64,000 nt of DNA from Rhynchopus euleeides (lineage: Eukaryota; Euglenozoa; Diplonemea; Diplonemida; Diplonemidae): assembly GCA_963210315.1 (NCBI GenBank), contig OY723299.1, forward strand, positions 372,001-436,000, read 5' to 3'. Positions 1-12,400 of this stretch are shown here, one piece after another (the first letter of the stretch is position 1; every line of letters begins with the position of its first letter). Both the position numbers and the translations under genes were made by a program. The notes beneath the pieces are model-generated. The model made no database searches and was not told the origin of the DNA. It saw only the letters and a program-made list of their open reading frames with translations.

Positions 1-294
1 AATTTTCCAGATTTCTCAGATTTTCCAGAATTTTCCGGATTTTCTCAGATTTTTCAGATTTTGGCATTCTGGCCCAGATTTTTTGCAGAAATATTTCGAT
101 GAGCCATTTTAGGGCTCAAAATGGGCTCAAAATTCAAAAATTCCTTTGAAAATGGGTCCAAATGTCCAAAATAGGCCCACCCCAAAAAAAAATTCGAAAA
201 GGTCCCCAGGCGTGTATCTATTTCACGGAATGAAAATAGGAATTTTAGGCCAACTGAGGTCAGGTGACTGTCCCATTTTTTCCGCTTTTTTGTC
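1..294. other. AT-rich non-coding DNA with short T-rich iterations
   Basis: The first 70 bases iterate TTTTCCAGATTT/TTCTCAGATTTT-like words. The rest is AT-rich with homopolymer runs. The short open frames on both strands have no recognisable domain or convincing composition, so no gene is called. The T-rich style resembles the element at 58842-59317, but no clear alignment is visible. Confidence 0.5.
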
Positions 295-435
295 GTCACT
301 TACTGTCACTTACGGTCACTTAGCTTCACTTACAGTCACCGCACTGTCACTTACAGTCACAGAGCGTCACTTAGCGTCACTTAAGGTCACTTAGCGTCAC
401 TTACCGTCACTTAGTGTCACTTACAGTCACTCAGG
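295..435. repeat. 10-bp tandem repeat, GTCACTTA(N)2, about 14 units
   Basis: Successive 10-bp units start with GTCACTTA and vary in the last two bases (CT, CG, GC, CA, AG, CC, GT). Some units are degenerate (GTCACCGCACT, GTCACAGAGC, GTCACTCAGG). The period is 10 bp, about one helical turn, with one 11-bp unit. No function is evident. Confidence 0.85.
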
Positions 436-647
436 GAGTCGTTGGTTTTCTCGTGTTCTGAGCTGATCAAGCCCCGTAATGGCAGAAATCCGAGCGTGGT
501 CGATGTGAATCCCGCAGGACTGATCGTGAATGCACAGAGAGAGCTGAGAAGGGACATATTTCCCACCCGACAAGCATGTGAGCCCACGACGAGGGGTCCC
601 GGAGCCCGGAAACGCTGTTGGAGGGGCTCAAACGGGGAAGCAATGCC
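436..647. other. unassigned DNA before the 31-bp array
   Basis: About 210 bp of mixed composition. Plus-strand frames are open here only because they run on into the 31-bp array, which has no stop codons. I see no recognisable domain, RNA or repeat. Confidence 0.4.
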
Positions 648-1847
648 CACACCTCGACGAGGTTGCCCTGATATTTTCCGCACCTCTGGGAGGTTGCCCC
701 GATATTTTCCACACCTCTGGGAGGTTGCCCCGATATTTTCCACACCTCTGCGAGGTTGCCCCAATATTTTCCACACCTCTACGAGGTTGCCCCGATATTT
801 TCCACACCTCGGCGAGGTTGCCCCGATATTTTCCACACCTCTACGAGGTTGCCCGGACATTTTCCACACCTCTACGAGGTTGCCCCGATATTTTCCACAC
901 CTCGGCGAGGTTGCCCCGATATTTTCCACACCTCTACGAGGTTGCCCCGAGATTTTCCACACCTCTGCGAGGTTGCCCCAATGTTTTCCACACCTCTACG
1001 AGGTTGCCCCAATGTTTTCCACACCTCTACGAGGTTGCCCCAATGTTTTCCACACCTCGGCGAGGTTGCCCCGATATTTTCCACACCTCCACGAGGTTGC
1101 CCCGATATTTTCCACACCTCGGCGAGGTTGCCCCGATGTTTTCCACACCTCTACGAGGTTGCCCCGACATTTTCCACACCTCTACGAGGTTGCCCCGATA
1201 TTTTCCACACCTCGGCGAGGTTGCCCCGATATTTTCTACACCTCTACGAGGTTGCCCCGAGATTTTCCACACCTCTGCGAGGTTGCCCCGAGATTTTCCA
1301 CACCTCTACGAGGTTGCCCCAATGTTTTCCACACCTCTACGAGGTTGCCCCAATGTTTTCCACACCTCCACGAGGTTGCCCCGATATTTTCCACACCTCG
1401 GCGAGGTTGCCCCGATATTTTCCACACCTCGGCGAGGTTGCCCCGATATTTTCCACACCTCTACGAGGTTGCCCCGAGATTTTCCACACCTCTGCGAGGT
1501 TGCCCCGAGATTTTCCACACCTCTACGAGGTTGCCCCAATGTTTTCCACACCTCGGCGAGGTTGCCCCGATATTTTCCACACCTCCACGAGGTTGCCCCG
1601 ATATTTTCCACACCTCGGCGAGGTTGCCCCGATATTTTCCACACCTCGGCGAGGTTGCCCCGATATTTTCCACACCTCTACGAGGTTGCCCCGAGATTTT
1701 CCACACCTCTGCGAGGTTGCCCCGAGATTTTCCACACCTCTACGAGGTTGCCCCAATGTTTTCCACACCTCTACGAGGTTACCCCGATATTTTCCACACC
1801 TCGGCGAGGTTGCCCCAATGTTTTCCACACCTCTGCGAGGTTGCCCC
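648..1847 (+). repeat. 31-bp minisatellite, direct arm (about 39 units)
   Basis: The unit reads CCGATATTTTCCACACCTC, then three variable bases, then GAGGTTGCC. Each unit contains a small dyad, ACCTC-NNN-GAGGT. Most variation lies in the three loop bases (TAC, GGC, TGC, CAC, TGG), in the four bases after the C-run (GATA, AATG, GAGA, GACA, GATG), and in rare changes such as GTTACCCC near 1779. The unit has no stop codon in any frame and is not a multiple of three, so all forward frames stay open across the array. This produces long apparent ORFs that should not be read as genes. Confidence 0.95.
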
Positions 1848-1858
1848 GATATTTTCGG

Positions 1859-2217
1859 GGGGCAACCTCGCAGAGGTGTGGAAAATATCGGGGCAACCTC
1901 GCAGAGGTGTGGAAAATATCGGGGTAACCTCGTAGAGGTGTGGAAAACATTGGGGCAACCTCGTAGAGGTGTGGAAAATCTCGGGGCAACCTCGCCGAGG
2001 TGTGGAAAATATCGGGGCAACCTCGTAGAGGTGTGGAAAATGTCGGGGCAACCTCGCCGAGGTGTGGAAAATATCGGGGCAACCTCGCCGAGGTGTGGAA
2101 AATGTCGGGGCAACCTCGCAGAGGTGTGGAAAATATCGGGGCAACCTCGTGGAGGTGTGGAAAATGTCGGGGCAACCTCGCCGAGGTGTGGAAAATATCG
2201 GGGTAACCTCGTAGAGG
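1859..2217 (-). repeat. 31-bp minisatellite, inverted arm (about 11.6 units)
   Basis: The same 31-bp unit appears in reverse complement, starting after an 11-bp centre (1848-1858). Reading outward from the centre, both arms carry the rare GGGGTAACC variant in the third unit, followed by a GTAGAGG unit and then the ATCTC form. The arms therefore look like a true inverted duplication rather than two independent arrays. Single-stranded DNA or RNA could fold into a stem of up to about 360 bp. The arm ends at the CTAGAGGG boundary of the next element. Confidence 0.92.
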
Positions 2218-2705
2218 CTAGAGGGTGGCAAGCTGTGATTTTTCCAGCCGTTTCTCACAAACTTTTTTCTGGGCAAAAATATTGGTGCATTTTGCTCCCG
2301 TTTTGGGGCCCCACCACCCCCGGAACACCTCCGACTCTGCCAAAATCGGGGTTTTCACCCGAAAATGTGGGCCGCCGAGGTGGCCGACAGGGATGCAACC
2401 GAACACACGACTCCGGAATCACACCCACATTGGTCTGTGTGTGTGGCCACTGGGGTGGGGTGGCTGGCAATGCGGAGTTCAGATGATCACGGCTTCGGGT
2501 GGGGGATTGGGGCAGGTTGGGGGGCAGGGTCCACAGGCTGCAGATGACTCACCGATCTTGCTCTGTCATTCGCATCCTGCCAGAATCGAATAGGGAAAGA
2601 AGGACAAGCTTGGAACTCACACAACAAGGGATGCTGAATACGAAGCACATGTACACACACAGGAGCAAAGAACCCTTGGCTGCCACAAGACAGGCACTCA
2701 GGAAT
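2218..2705. repeat. dispersed repeat, copy A (matches 63162-63800)
   Basis: Starting at CTAGAGGGTGGCAAGCTG this stretch aligns with 63162 onward over several hundred bases, with scattered substitutions and small indels. Similarity fades near 2705. In both places the left boundary directly abuts a tandem array: the 31-bp array here and the 51-bp array there. Compared with copy B, this copy lacks 119 bp at 2430/2431. No coding domain is recognised. It could be one end of a mobile element or a segment of a segmental duplication. Confidence 0.8.
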
Positions 2706-2986
2706 AATGACAGGAATTGGCAGACTGTCTTCATCCCGGAAGGAAGTCTGCAACCTGGACCCCAAACGGACAGGCATGGAGAGACAAGGGCGCACGGACA
2801 AGCAGAAGGGAGCGAAGGAGTGCTTCGCGGTGAGTCTGCATGCCACGGGTGATACCGCGGCCGAAGCCATCGCGCACCTCCAAAACTTTGTGTCTGCAAA
2901 TCAGAAAGGGGAGAGAAGAACCAGCGGGTATTCGTCGATCGCGAGAACACCCCAGGCCCCAGAGAGACACCCCCCCCCCCCCCCCC
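2706..2986. other. unassigned DNA ending in a 17-base C-run
   Basis: Between the dispersed repeat and the broken reading frame. A minus-strand frame continuing from the reading frame at 2987-3449 stays open through here to 2731, but its composition after the C-run (2970-2986) no longer looks coding. The homopolymer is a likely site of slippage or sequencing error. Confidence 0.4.
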
Positions 2987-3449
2987 GTGGCGTTCGCGCC
3001 GATAATGGTGTTGGTGTTGTTCGTCACATCTCCCATCTGCAGCGCCTGCGCGGTGTAGGCGGCGTGGCCCGTCGCCTGCGAGGGGGCGGAGTGGCCCGGT
3101 GCCCCTAGAGCCTTCCCCATGGCCTCCAGGGTCTGCTGCACCAGGGGGCCCAGCAGCGACGGGAGCACCGCAGGCAGCGCAGCCTGCAACTCCGCCACCA
3201 TGGCCTCGTGGCCGATCGCGGGCGGGGGCGCGGGGGAGGCCTTCCCCTTCCTCCGCACGACCTGCGGAGGCTGCGGGGGGGCGTCACCCCGGCGGGCGCT
3301 CCAGCCGACGCCTGCTGCACCTGCTCCGCTGCCGCCTGTTCCGCCGCCTGCCGCTCTTCTGCTTCCTCGTCGTCCTCCTGCTCCTCCTCCACGGGGTCCT
3401 CCGCGGGGGGCACCTTCCCCTTCTTCACCCTCCGGTTGTGGGAAGGCAT
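2987..3449 (-). pseudogene. frameshifted Lys/Glu/Ala-rich reading frame, function unknown
   Basis: An ATG at 3449 opens a protein starting MPSHNRRVKKGKVPP, then a Glu/Asp-rich stretch (EEEQEDDEEAEE) and an Ala/Gln-rich helix-like stretch (AAEQAAAEQVQQ). Near 3275-3285 the frame becomes Arg-rich and unnatural, while the neighbouring frame takes over with PPQPPQVVRRKGK, an amphipathic stretch (MVAELQAALPAVLPSLLG) and a Thr/Asn-rich end running into the C-run at 2970-2986. The switch coincides with a 7-base C-run on the coding strand, so a one-base loss there, real or a sequencing error, is the simplest explanation. Only 28 bp separate the ATG from the 51-bp array, so the native upstream region is missing or replaced. 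I do not recognise a family. Confidence 0.5.
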
Positions 3450-3477
3450 GTGTGGGGTAGGGGTGTAGGGCGTCCCA

Positions 3478-6400
3478 CAGCACTCTCCTGCAGTCGGACA
3501 CTTCTGCCTAGGTCCTAAACACCCATTTCAGCACTCTCCTGCAGTCGCACACCTCTGCCTAGGTCCTAAACACCCATTTCAGCACTCTCCTGCAGTCGGA
3601 CACTTCTGCCTAGGTCCTAAACACCCATTTCAGCACTCTCCTGCAGTCGCACACCTCTGCCTAAGTCCTAAACACCCATTTCAGCACTCTCCTGCAGTCG
3701 GACACTTCTGCCTAGGTCCTAAACACCCATTTCAGCACTCTCCTGCAGTCGCACACCTCTGCCTAGGTCCTAAACACCCATTTCAGCACTCTCCTGCAGT
3801 CGGACACCTCTGCCTAGGTCCTAAACACCCATTTCAGCACTCTCCTGCAGTCGGACACCTCTGCCTAGGTCCTAAACACCCATTTCAGCACTCTCCTGCA
3901 GTCGCACACCTCTGCCTAGGTCCTAAACACCCATTTCAGCACTCTCCTGCAGTCGGACACTTCTGCCTAGGTCCTAAACACCCATTTCAGCACTCTCCTG
4001 CAGTCGGACACTTCTGCCTAGGTCCTAAACACCCATTTCGGCACTCTCCTGCAGTCGGACACTTCTGCCTAGGTCCTAAACACCCATTTCAGCACTCTCC
4101 TGCAGTCGGACACTTCTGCCTAGGTCCTAAACACCCATTTCAGCACTCTCCTGCAGTCGGACACTTCTGCCTAGGTCCTAAACACCCATTTCAGCACTCT
4201 CCTGCAGTCGGACACTTCTGCCTAGGTCCTAAACACCCATTTCGGCACTCTCCTGCAGTCGGACACCTCTGCCTAAGTCCTAAACACCCATTTCAGCACT
4301 CTCCTGCAGTCGCACACCTCTGCCTAGGTCCTAAACACCCATTTCAGCACTCTCCTGCAGTCGGACACTTCTGCCTAAGTCCGAAACACCCATTTCAGCA
4401 CTCTCCTGCAGTCGGACACTTCTGCCTAAGTCCGAAACACCCATTTCAGCACTCTCCTGCAGTCGGACACTTCTGCCTAGGTCCTAAACACCCATTTCGG
4501 CACTCTCCTGCAGTCGCACACCTCTGCCTAAGTCCTAAACACCCATTTCAGCACTCTCCTGCAGTCGCACACCTCTGCCTAAGTCCTCAACACCCATTTC
4601 AGCACTCTCCTGCAGTCGGACACTTCTGCCTAAGTCCGAAACACCCATTTCAGCACTCTCCTGCAGTCGGACACTTCTGCCTAGGTCCTAAACACCCATT
4701 TCGGCATTCTCCTGCAGTCGCACACCTCTGCCTAAGTCCTCAACACCCATTTCAGCACTCTCCTGCAGTCGGCCACTTCTGCCTAGGTCCTAAACACCCA
4801 TTTCAGCACTCTCCTGCAGTCGCACACCTCTGCCTAAGTCCGAAACACCCATTTCAGCACTCTCCTGCAGTTGCACACCTCTGCCTAAGTCCTAAACACC
4901 CATTTCAGCACTCTCCTGCAGTCGGACACTTCTGCCTAGGTCCTAAACACCCATTTCGGCATTCTCCTGCAGTCGCACACCTCTGCCTAAGTCCTCAACA
5001 CCCATTTCAGCACTCTCCTGCAGTCGGCCACTTCTGCCTAGGTCCTAAACACCCATTTCAGCACTCTCCTGCAGTCGCACACCTCTGCCGAAGTCCTCAA
5101 CACCCATTTCAGCACTCTCCTGCAGTCGGACACTTCTGCCTAAGTCCGAAACACCCATTTCAGCACTCTCCTGCAGTCGGACACTTCTGCCTAGGTCCTA
5201 AACACCCATTTCGGCATTCTCCTGCAGTCGCACACCTCTGCCTAAGTCCTCAACACCCATTTCAGCACTCTCCTGCAGTCGGCCACTTCTGCCTAGGTCC
5301 TAAACACCCATTTCAGCACTCTCCTGCAGTCGCACACCTCTGCCTAGGTCCTAAACACCCATTTCAGCACTCTCCTGCAGTCGGACACCTCTGCCTAAGT
5401 CCGAAACACCCATTTCAGCACTCTCCTGCAGTTGCACACCTCTGCCTAAGTCCTAAACACCCATTTCAGCACTCTCCTGCAGTCGGACACTTCTGCCTAG
5501 GTCCTAAACACCCATTTCGGCATTCTCCTGCAGTCGCACACCTCTGCCTAAGTCCTCAACACCCATTTCAGCACTCTCCTGCAGTCGGCCACTTCTGCCT
5601 AGGTCCTAAACACCCATTTCAGCACTCTCCTGCAGTCGCACACCTCTGCCTAGGTCCTAAACACCCATTTCAGCACTCTCCTGCAGTCGGACACCTCTGC
5701 CTAAGTCCGAAACACCCATTTCAGCACTCTCCTGCAGTCGGACACTTCTGCCGAGGTCCTAAACACCCATTTCAGCACTCTCCTGCAGTCGGACACTTCT
5801 GCCTAGGTCCTAAACACCCATTTCGGCACTCTCCTGCAGTCGGACACCTCTGCCTAAGTCCTAAACACCCATTTCAGCACTCTCCTGCAGTCGCACACCT
5901 CTGCCTAGGTCCTAAACACCCATTTCAGCACTCTCCTGCAGTCGGACACTTCTGCCTAAGTCCGAAACACCCATTTCAGCACTCTCCTGCAGTCGCACAC
6001 TTCTGCCTAGGTCCTAAACACCCATTTCGGCACTCTCCTGCAGTCGCACACCTCTGCCTAAGTCCTAAACACCCATTTCAGCACTCTCCTGCAGTCGGCC
6101 ACTTCTGCCTAGGTCCTAAACACCCATTTCAGCACTCTCCTGCAGTCGCACACCTCTGCCTAAGTCCTAAACACCCATTTCAGCACTCTCCTGCAGTCGG
6201 CCACTTCTGCCTAGGTCCTAAACACCCATTTCAGCACTCTCCTGCAGTCGCACACCTCTGCCTAAGTCCTAAACACCCATTTCAGCACTCTCCTGCAGTC
6301 GGCCACTTCTGCCTAGGTCCTAAACACCCATTTCAGCACTCTCCTGCAGTCGGCCACTTCTGCCTAAGTCCTAAACACCCATTTCAGCACTCTCCTGCAG

Positions 6401-9400
6401 TCGGACACTTCTGCCTAAGTCCGAAACACCCATTTCAGCACTCTCCTGCAGTCGGACACTTCTGCCTAGGTCCTAAACACCCATTTCGGCACTCTCCTGC
6501 AGTCGCACACCTCTGCCTAAGTCCTAAACACCCATTTCAGCACTCTCCTGCAGTCGGACACTTCTGCCTAAGTCCGAAACACCCATTTCAGCACTCTCCT
6601 GCAGTCGGACACTTCTGCCTAAGTCCGAAACACACATTTCAGCACTCTCCTGCAGTCGGACACTTCTGCCTAAGTCCGAAACACCCATTTCAGCACTCTC
6701 CTGCAGTCGGACACTTCTCCCTAGGTCCTAAACACCCATTTCGGCACTCTCCTGCAGTCGCACACCTCTGCCTAAGTCCGAAACACCCATTTCAGCACTC
6801 TCCTGCAGTCGGACACTTCTGCCTAGGTCCTAAACACCCATTTCAGCACTCTCCTGCAGTCGCACACCTCTGCCTAAGTCCTAAACACCCATTTCAGCAC
6901 TCTCCTGCAGTCGGACACTTCTGCCTAAGTCCGAAACACCCATTTCAGCACTCTCCTGCAGTCGGACACTTCTGCCTAAGTCCGAAACACACATTTCAGC
7001 ACTCTCCTGCAGTCGGACACTTCTGCCTAAGTCCGAAACACCCATTTCAGCACTCTCCTGCAGTCGGACACTTCTCCCTAGGTCCTAAACACCCATTTCG
7101 GCACTCTCCTGCAGTCGCACACCTCTGCCTAAGTCCTAAACACCCATTTCAGCACTCTCCTGCAGTCGGACACTTCTGCCTAAGTCCGAAACACCCATTT
7201 CAGCACTCTCCTGCAGTCGCACACCTCTGCCTAGGTCCTAAACACCCATTTCAGCACTCTCCTGCAGTCGGACACTTCTGCCTAAGTCCGAAACACCCAT
7301 TTCAGCACTCTCCTGCAGTCGGACACTTCTGCCTAGGTCCTAAACACCCATTTCAGCACTCTCCTGCAGTCGCACACCTCTGCCTAAGTCCTCAACACCC
7401 ATTTCAGCACTCTCCTGCAGTCGGCCACTTCTGCCTAGGTCCTAAACACCCATTTCAGCACTCTCCTGCAGTCGCACACCTCTGCCTAGGTCCTAAACAC
7501 CCATTTCAGCACTCTCCTGCAGTCGGACACTTCTGCCTAGGTCCTCAACACCCATTTCAGCACTCTCCTGCAGTCGGACACTTCTGCCTAAGTCCGAAAC
7601 ACCCATTTCAGCACTCTCCTGCAGTCGGACACTTCTGCCTAGGTCCTAAACACCCATTTCGGCACTCTCCTGCAGTTGCACACCTCTGCCTAAGTCCTAA
7701 ACACCCATTTCAGCACTCTCCTGCAGTCGGACACTTCTGCCTAGGTCCTAAACACCCATTTCGGCATTCTCCTGCAGTCGCACACCTCTGCCTAAGTCCT
7801 CAACACCCATTTCAGCACTCTCCTGCAGTCGGCCACTTCTGCCTAGGTCCTAAACACCCATTTCAGCACTCTCCTGCAGTCGCACACCTCTGCCTAGGTC
7901 CTAAACACCCATTTCAGCACTCTCCTGCAGTCGGACACTTCTGCCTAGGTCCTAAACACCCATTTCAGCACTCTCCTGCAGTCGCACACCTCTGCCTAGG
8001 TCCTAAACACCCATTTCAGCACTCTCCTGCAGTCGGACACTTCTGCCTAGGTCCTAAACACCCATTTCAGCACTCTCCTGCAGTCGCACACCTCTGCCTA
8101 AGTCCTAAACACCCATTTCAGCACTCTCCTGCAGTCGCACACCTCTGCCTAGGTCCTAAACACCCATTTCAGCACTCTCCTGCAGTCGCACACCTCTGCC
8201 TAAGTCCTAAACACCCATTTCAGCACTCTCCTGCAGTCGCACACCTCTGCCTAAGTCCTCAACACCCATTTCAGCACTCTCCTGCAGTCGGCCACTTCTG
8301 CCTAGGTCCTAAACACCCATTTCAGCACTCTCCTGCAGTCGGACACTTCTGCCTAGGCCCTAAACACCCATTTCAGCACTCTCCTGCAGTCGCACACCTC
8401 TGCCTAGGTCCTAAACACCCATTTCAGCACTCTCCTGCAGTCGGACACTTCTGCCTCGGTCCTAAACACCCATTTCAGCACTCTCCTGCAGTCGCACACC
8501 TCTGCCTAAGTCCTAAACACCCATTTCAGCACTCTCCTGCAGTCGGACACTTCTGCCTAGGTCCTAAACACCCATTTCAGCACTCTCCTGCAGTCGGACA
8601 CTTCTGCCTAGGTCCTAAACACCCATTTCAGCACTCTCCTGCAGTCGCACACCTCTGCCTAGGTCCTAAACACCCATTTCAGCACTCTCCTGCAGTCGCA
8701 CACCTCTGCCTAGGTCCTAAACACCCATTTCAGCACTCTCCTGCAGTCGGACACTTCTGCCTAGGTCCTAAACACCCATTTCGGCACTCTCCTGCAGTCG
8801 GACACCTCTGCCTAAGTCCTAAACACCCATTTCAGCACTCTCCTGCAGTCGCACACCTCTGCCTAGGTCCTAAACACCCATTTCAGCACTCTCCTGCAGT
8901 CGGACACTTCTGCCTAAGTCCGAAACACCCATTTCAGCACTCTCCTGCAGTCGGACACTTCTGCCTAAGTCCGAAACACCCATTTCAGCACTCTCCTGCA
9001 GTCGGACACTTCTGCCTAGGTCCTAAACACCCATTTCGGCACTCTCCTGCAGTCGCACACCTCTGCCTAAGTCCTAAACACCCATTTCAGCACTCTCCTG
9101 CAGTCGCACACCTCTGCCTAGGTCCTAAACACCCATTTCAGCACTCTCCTGCAGTCGGACACCTCTGCCTAAGTCCGAAACACCCATTTCAGCACTCTCC
9201 TGCAGTTGCACACCTCTGCCTAAGTCCTAAACACCCATTTCAGCACTCTCCTGCAGTCGGACACTTCTGCCTAGGTCCTAAACACCCATTTCGGCATTCT
9301 CCTGCAGTCGCACACCTCTGCCTAAGTCCTCAACACCCATTTCAGCACTCTCCTGCAGTCGGCCACTTCTGCCTAGGTCCTAAACACCCATTTCAGCACT

Positions 9401-12400
9401 CTCCTGCAGTCGCACACCTCTGCCTAGGTCCTAAACACCCATTTCAGCACTCTCCTGCAGTCGGACACCTCTGCCTAAGTCCGAAACACCCATTTCAGCA
9501 CTCTCCTGCAGTCGGACACTTCTGCCGAGGTCCTAAACACCCATTTCAGCACTCTCCTGCAGTCGGACACTTCTGCCTAGGTCCTAAACACCCATTTCGG
9601 CACTCTCCTGCAGTCGGACACCTCTGCCTAAGTCCTAAACACCCATTTCAGCACTCTCCTGCAGTCGCACACCTCTGCCTAGGTCCTAAACACCCATTTC
9701 AGCACTCTCCTGCAGTCGGACACTTCTGCCTAGGTCCTAAACACCCATTTCGGCACTCTCCTGCAGTCGCACACCTCTGCCTAAGTCCTAAACACCCATT
9801 TCAGCACTCTCCTGCAGTCGGCCACTTCTGCCTAAGTCCTAAACACCCATTTCAGCACTCTCCTGCAGTCGGACACTTCTGCCTAAGTCCGAAACACCCA
9901 TTTCAGCACTCTCCTGCAGTCGCACACCTCTGCCTAAGTCCTAAACACCCATTTCAGCACTCTCCTGCAGTCGCACACCTCTGCCTAAGTCCTCAACACC
10001 CATTTCAGCACTCTCCTGCAGTCGGCCACTTCTGCCTAGGTCCTAAACACCCATTTCAGCACTCTCCTGCAGTCGGACACTTCTGCCTAGGCCCTAAACA
10101 CCCATTTCAGCACTCTCCTGCAGTCGCACACCTCTGCCTAGGTCCTAAACACCCATTTCAGCACTCTCCTGCAGTCGGACACTTCTGCCTCGGTCCTAAA
10201 CACCCATTTCAGCACTCTCCTGCAGTCGCACACCTCTGCCTAAGTCCTAAACACCCATTTCAGCACTCTCCTGCAGTCGGACACTTCTGCCTAGGTCCTA
10301 AACACCCATTTCAGCACTCTCCTGCAGTCGGACACTTCTGCCTAGGTCCTAAACACCCATTTCAGCACTCTCCTGCAGTCGCACACCTCTGCCTAGGTCC
10401 TAAACACCCATTTCAGCACTCTCCTGCAGTCGCACACCTCTGCCTAGGTCCTAAACACCCATTTCAGCACTCTCCTGCAGTCGGACACTTCTGCCTAGGT
10501 CCTAAACACCCATTTCGGCACTCTCCTGCAGTCGGACACCTCTGCCTAAGTCCTAAACACCCATTTCAGCACTCTCCTGCAGTCGCACACCTCTGCCTAG
10601 GTCCTAAACACCCATTTCAGCACTCTCCTGCAGTCGGACACTTCTGCCTAAGTCCGAAACACCCATTTCAGCACTCTCCTGCAGTCGGACACTTCTGCCT
10701 AAGTCCGAAACACCCATTTCAGCACTCTCCTGCAGTCGGACACTTCTGCCTAGGTCCTAAACACCCATTTCGGCACTCTCCTGCAGTCGCACACCTCTGC
10801 CTAAGTCCTAAACACCCATTTCAGCACTCTCCTGCAGTCGCACACCTCTGCCTAGGTCCTAAACACCCATTTCAGCACTCTCCTGCAGTCGGACACCTCT
10901 GCCTAAGTCCGAAACACCCATTTCAGCACTCTCCTGCAGTTGCACACCTCTGCCTAAGTCCTAAACACCCATTTCAGCACTCTCCTGCAGTCGGACACTT
11001 CTGCCTAGGTCCTAAACACCCATTTCGGCATTCTCCTGCAGTCGCACACCTCTGCCTAAGTCCTCAACACCCATTTCAGCACTCTCCTGCAGTCGGCCAC
11101 TTCTGCCTAGGTCCTAAACACCCATTTCAGCACTCTCCTGCAGTCGCACACCTCTGCCTAGGTCCTAAACACCCATTTCAGCACTCTCCTGCAGTCGGAC
11201 ACCTCTGCCTAAGTCCGAAACACCCATTTCAGCACTCTCCTGCAGTCGGACACTTCTGCCGAGGTCCTAAACACCCATTTCAGCACTCTCCTGCAGTCGG
11301 ACACTTCTGCCTAGGTCCTAAACACCCATTTCGGCACTCTCCTGCAGTCGGACACCTCTGCCTAAGTCCTAAACACCCATTTCAGCACTCTCCTGCAGTC
11401 GCACACCTCTGCCTAGGTCCTAAACACCCATTTCAGCACTCTCCTGCAGTCGGACACTTCTGCCTAGGTCCTAAAAACCCATTTCGGCACTCTCCTGCAG
11501 TCGCACACCTCTGCCTAAGTCCTAAACACCCATTTCAGCACTCTCCTGCAGTCGGCCACTTCTGCCTAAGTCCTAAACACCCATTTCAGCACTCTCCTGC
11601 AGTCGGACACTTCTGCCTAAGTCCGAAACACCCATTTCAGCACTCTCCTGCAGTCGGACACTTCTGCCTAGGTCCTAAACACCCATTTCGGCACTCTCCT
11701 GCAGTCGCACACCTCTGCCTAAGTCCTAAACACCCATTTCAGCACTCTCCTGCAGTCGGCCACTTCTGCCTAGGTCCTAAACACCCATTTCAGCACTCTC
11801 CTGCAGTCGCACACCTCTGCCTAAGTCCTAAACACCCATTTCAGCACTCTCCTGCAGTCGGCCACTTCTGCCTAGGTCCTAAACACCCATTTCAGCACTC
11901 TCCTGCAGTCGGCCACTTCTGCCTAAGTCCTAAACACCCATTTCAGCACTCTCCTGCAGTCGGACACTTCTGCCTAAGTCCGAAACACCCATTTCAGCAC
12001 TCTCCTGCAGTCGGACACTTCTGCCTAGGTCCTAAACACCCATTTCGGCACTCTCCTGCAGTCGCACACCTCTGCCTAAGTCCTAAACACCCATTTCAGC
12101 ACTCTCCTGCAGTCGGACACTTCTGCCTAAGTCCGAAACACCCATTTCAGCACTCTCCTGCAGTCGGACACTTCTGCCTAGGTCCTAAACACCCATTTCA
12201 GCACTCTCCTGCAGTCGCACACCTCTGCCTAGGTCCTAAACACCCATTTCAGCACTCTCCTGCAGTCGGACACCTCTGCCTAAGTCCGAAACACCCATTT
12301 CAGCACTCTCCTGCAGTCGGACACTTCTGCCGAGGTCCTAAACACCCATTTCAGCACTCTCCTGCAGTCGGACACTTCTGCCTAGGTCCTAAACACCCAT

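Noticed and set aside
54..394. Overlapping ~80-codon ORFs at the left edge
   Set aside because: Composition follows AT-rich and 10-bp repeat DNA. No domain, and conflicting strands.
442..2486. Long plus- and minus-strand ORFs (up to 576 codons) across the 31-bp array
   Set aside because: They exist in several frames at once because the 31-bp unit has no stop codon in most frames. The proteins are pure repeat translation.
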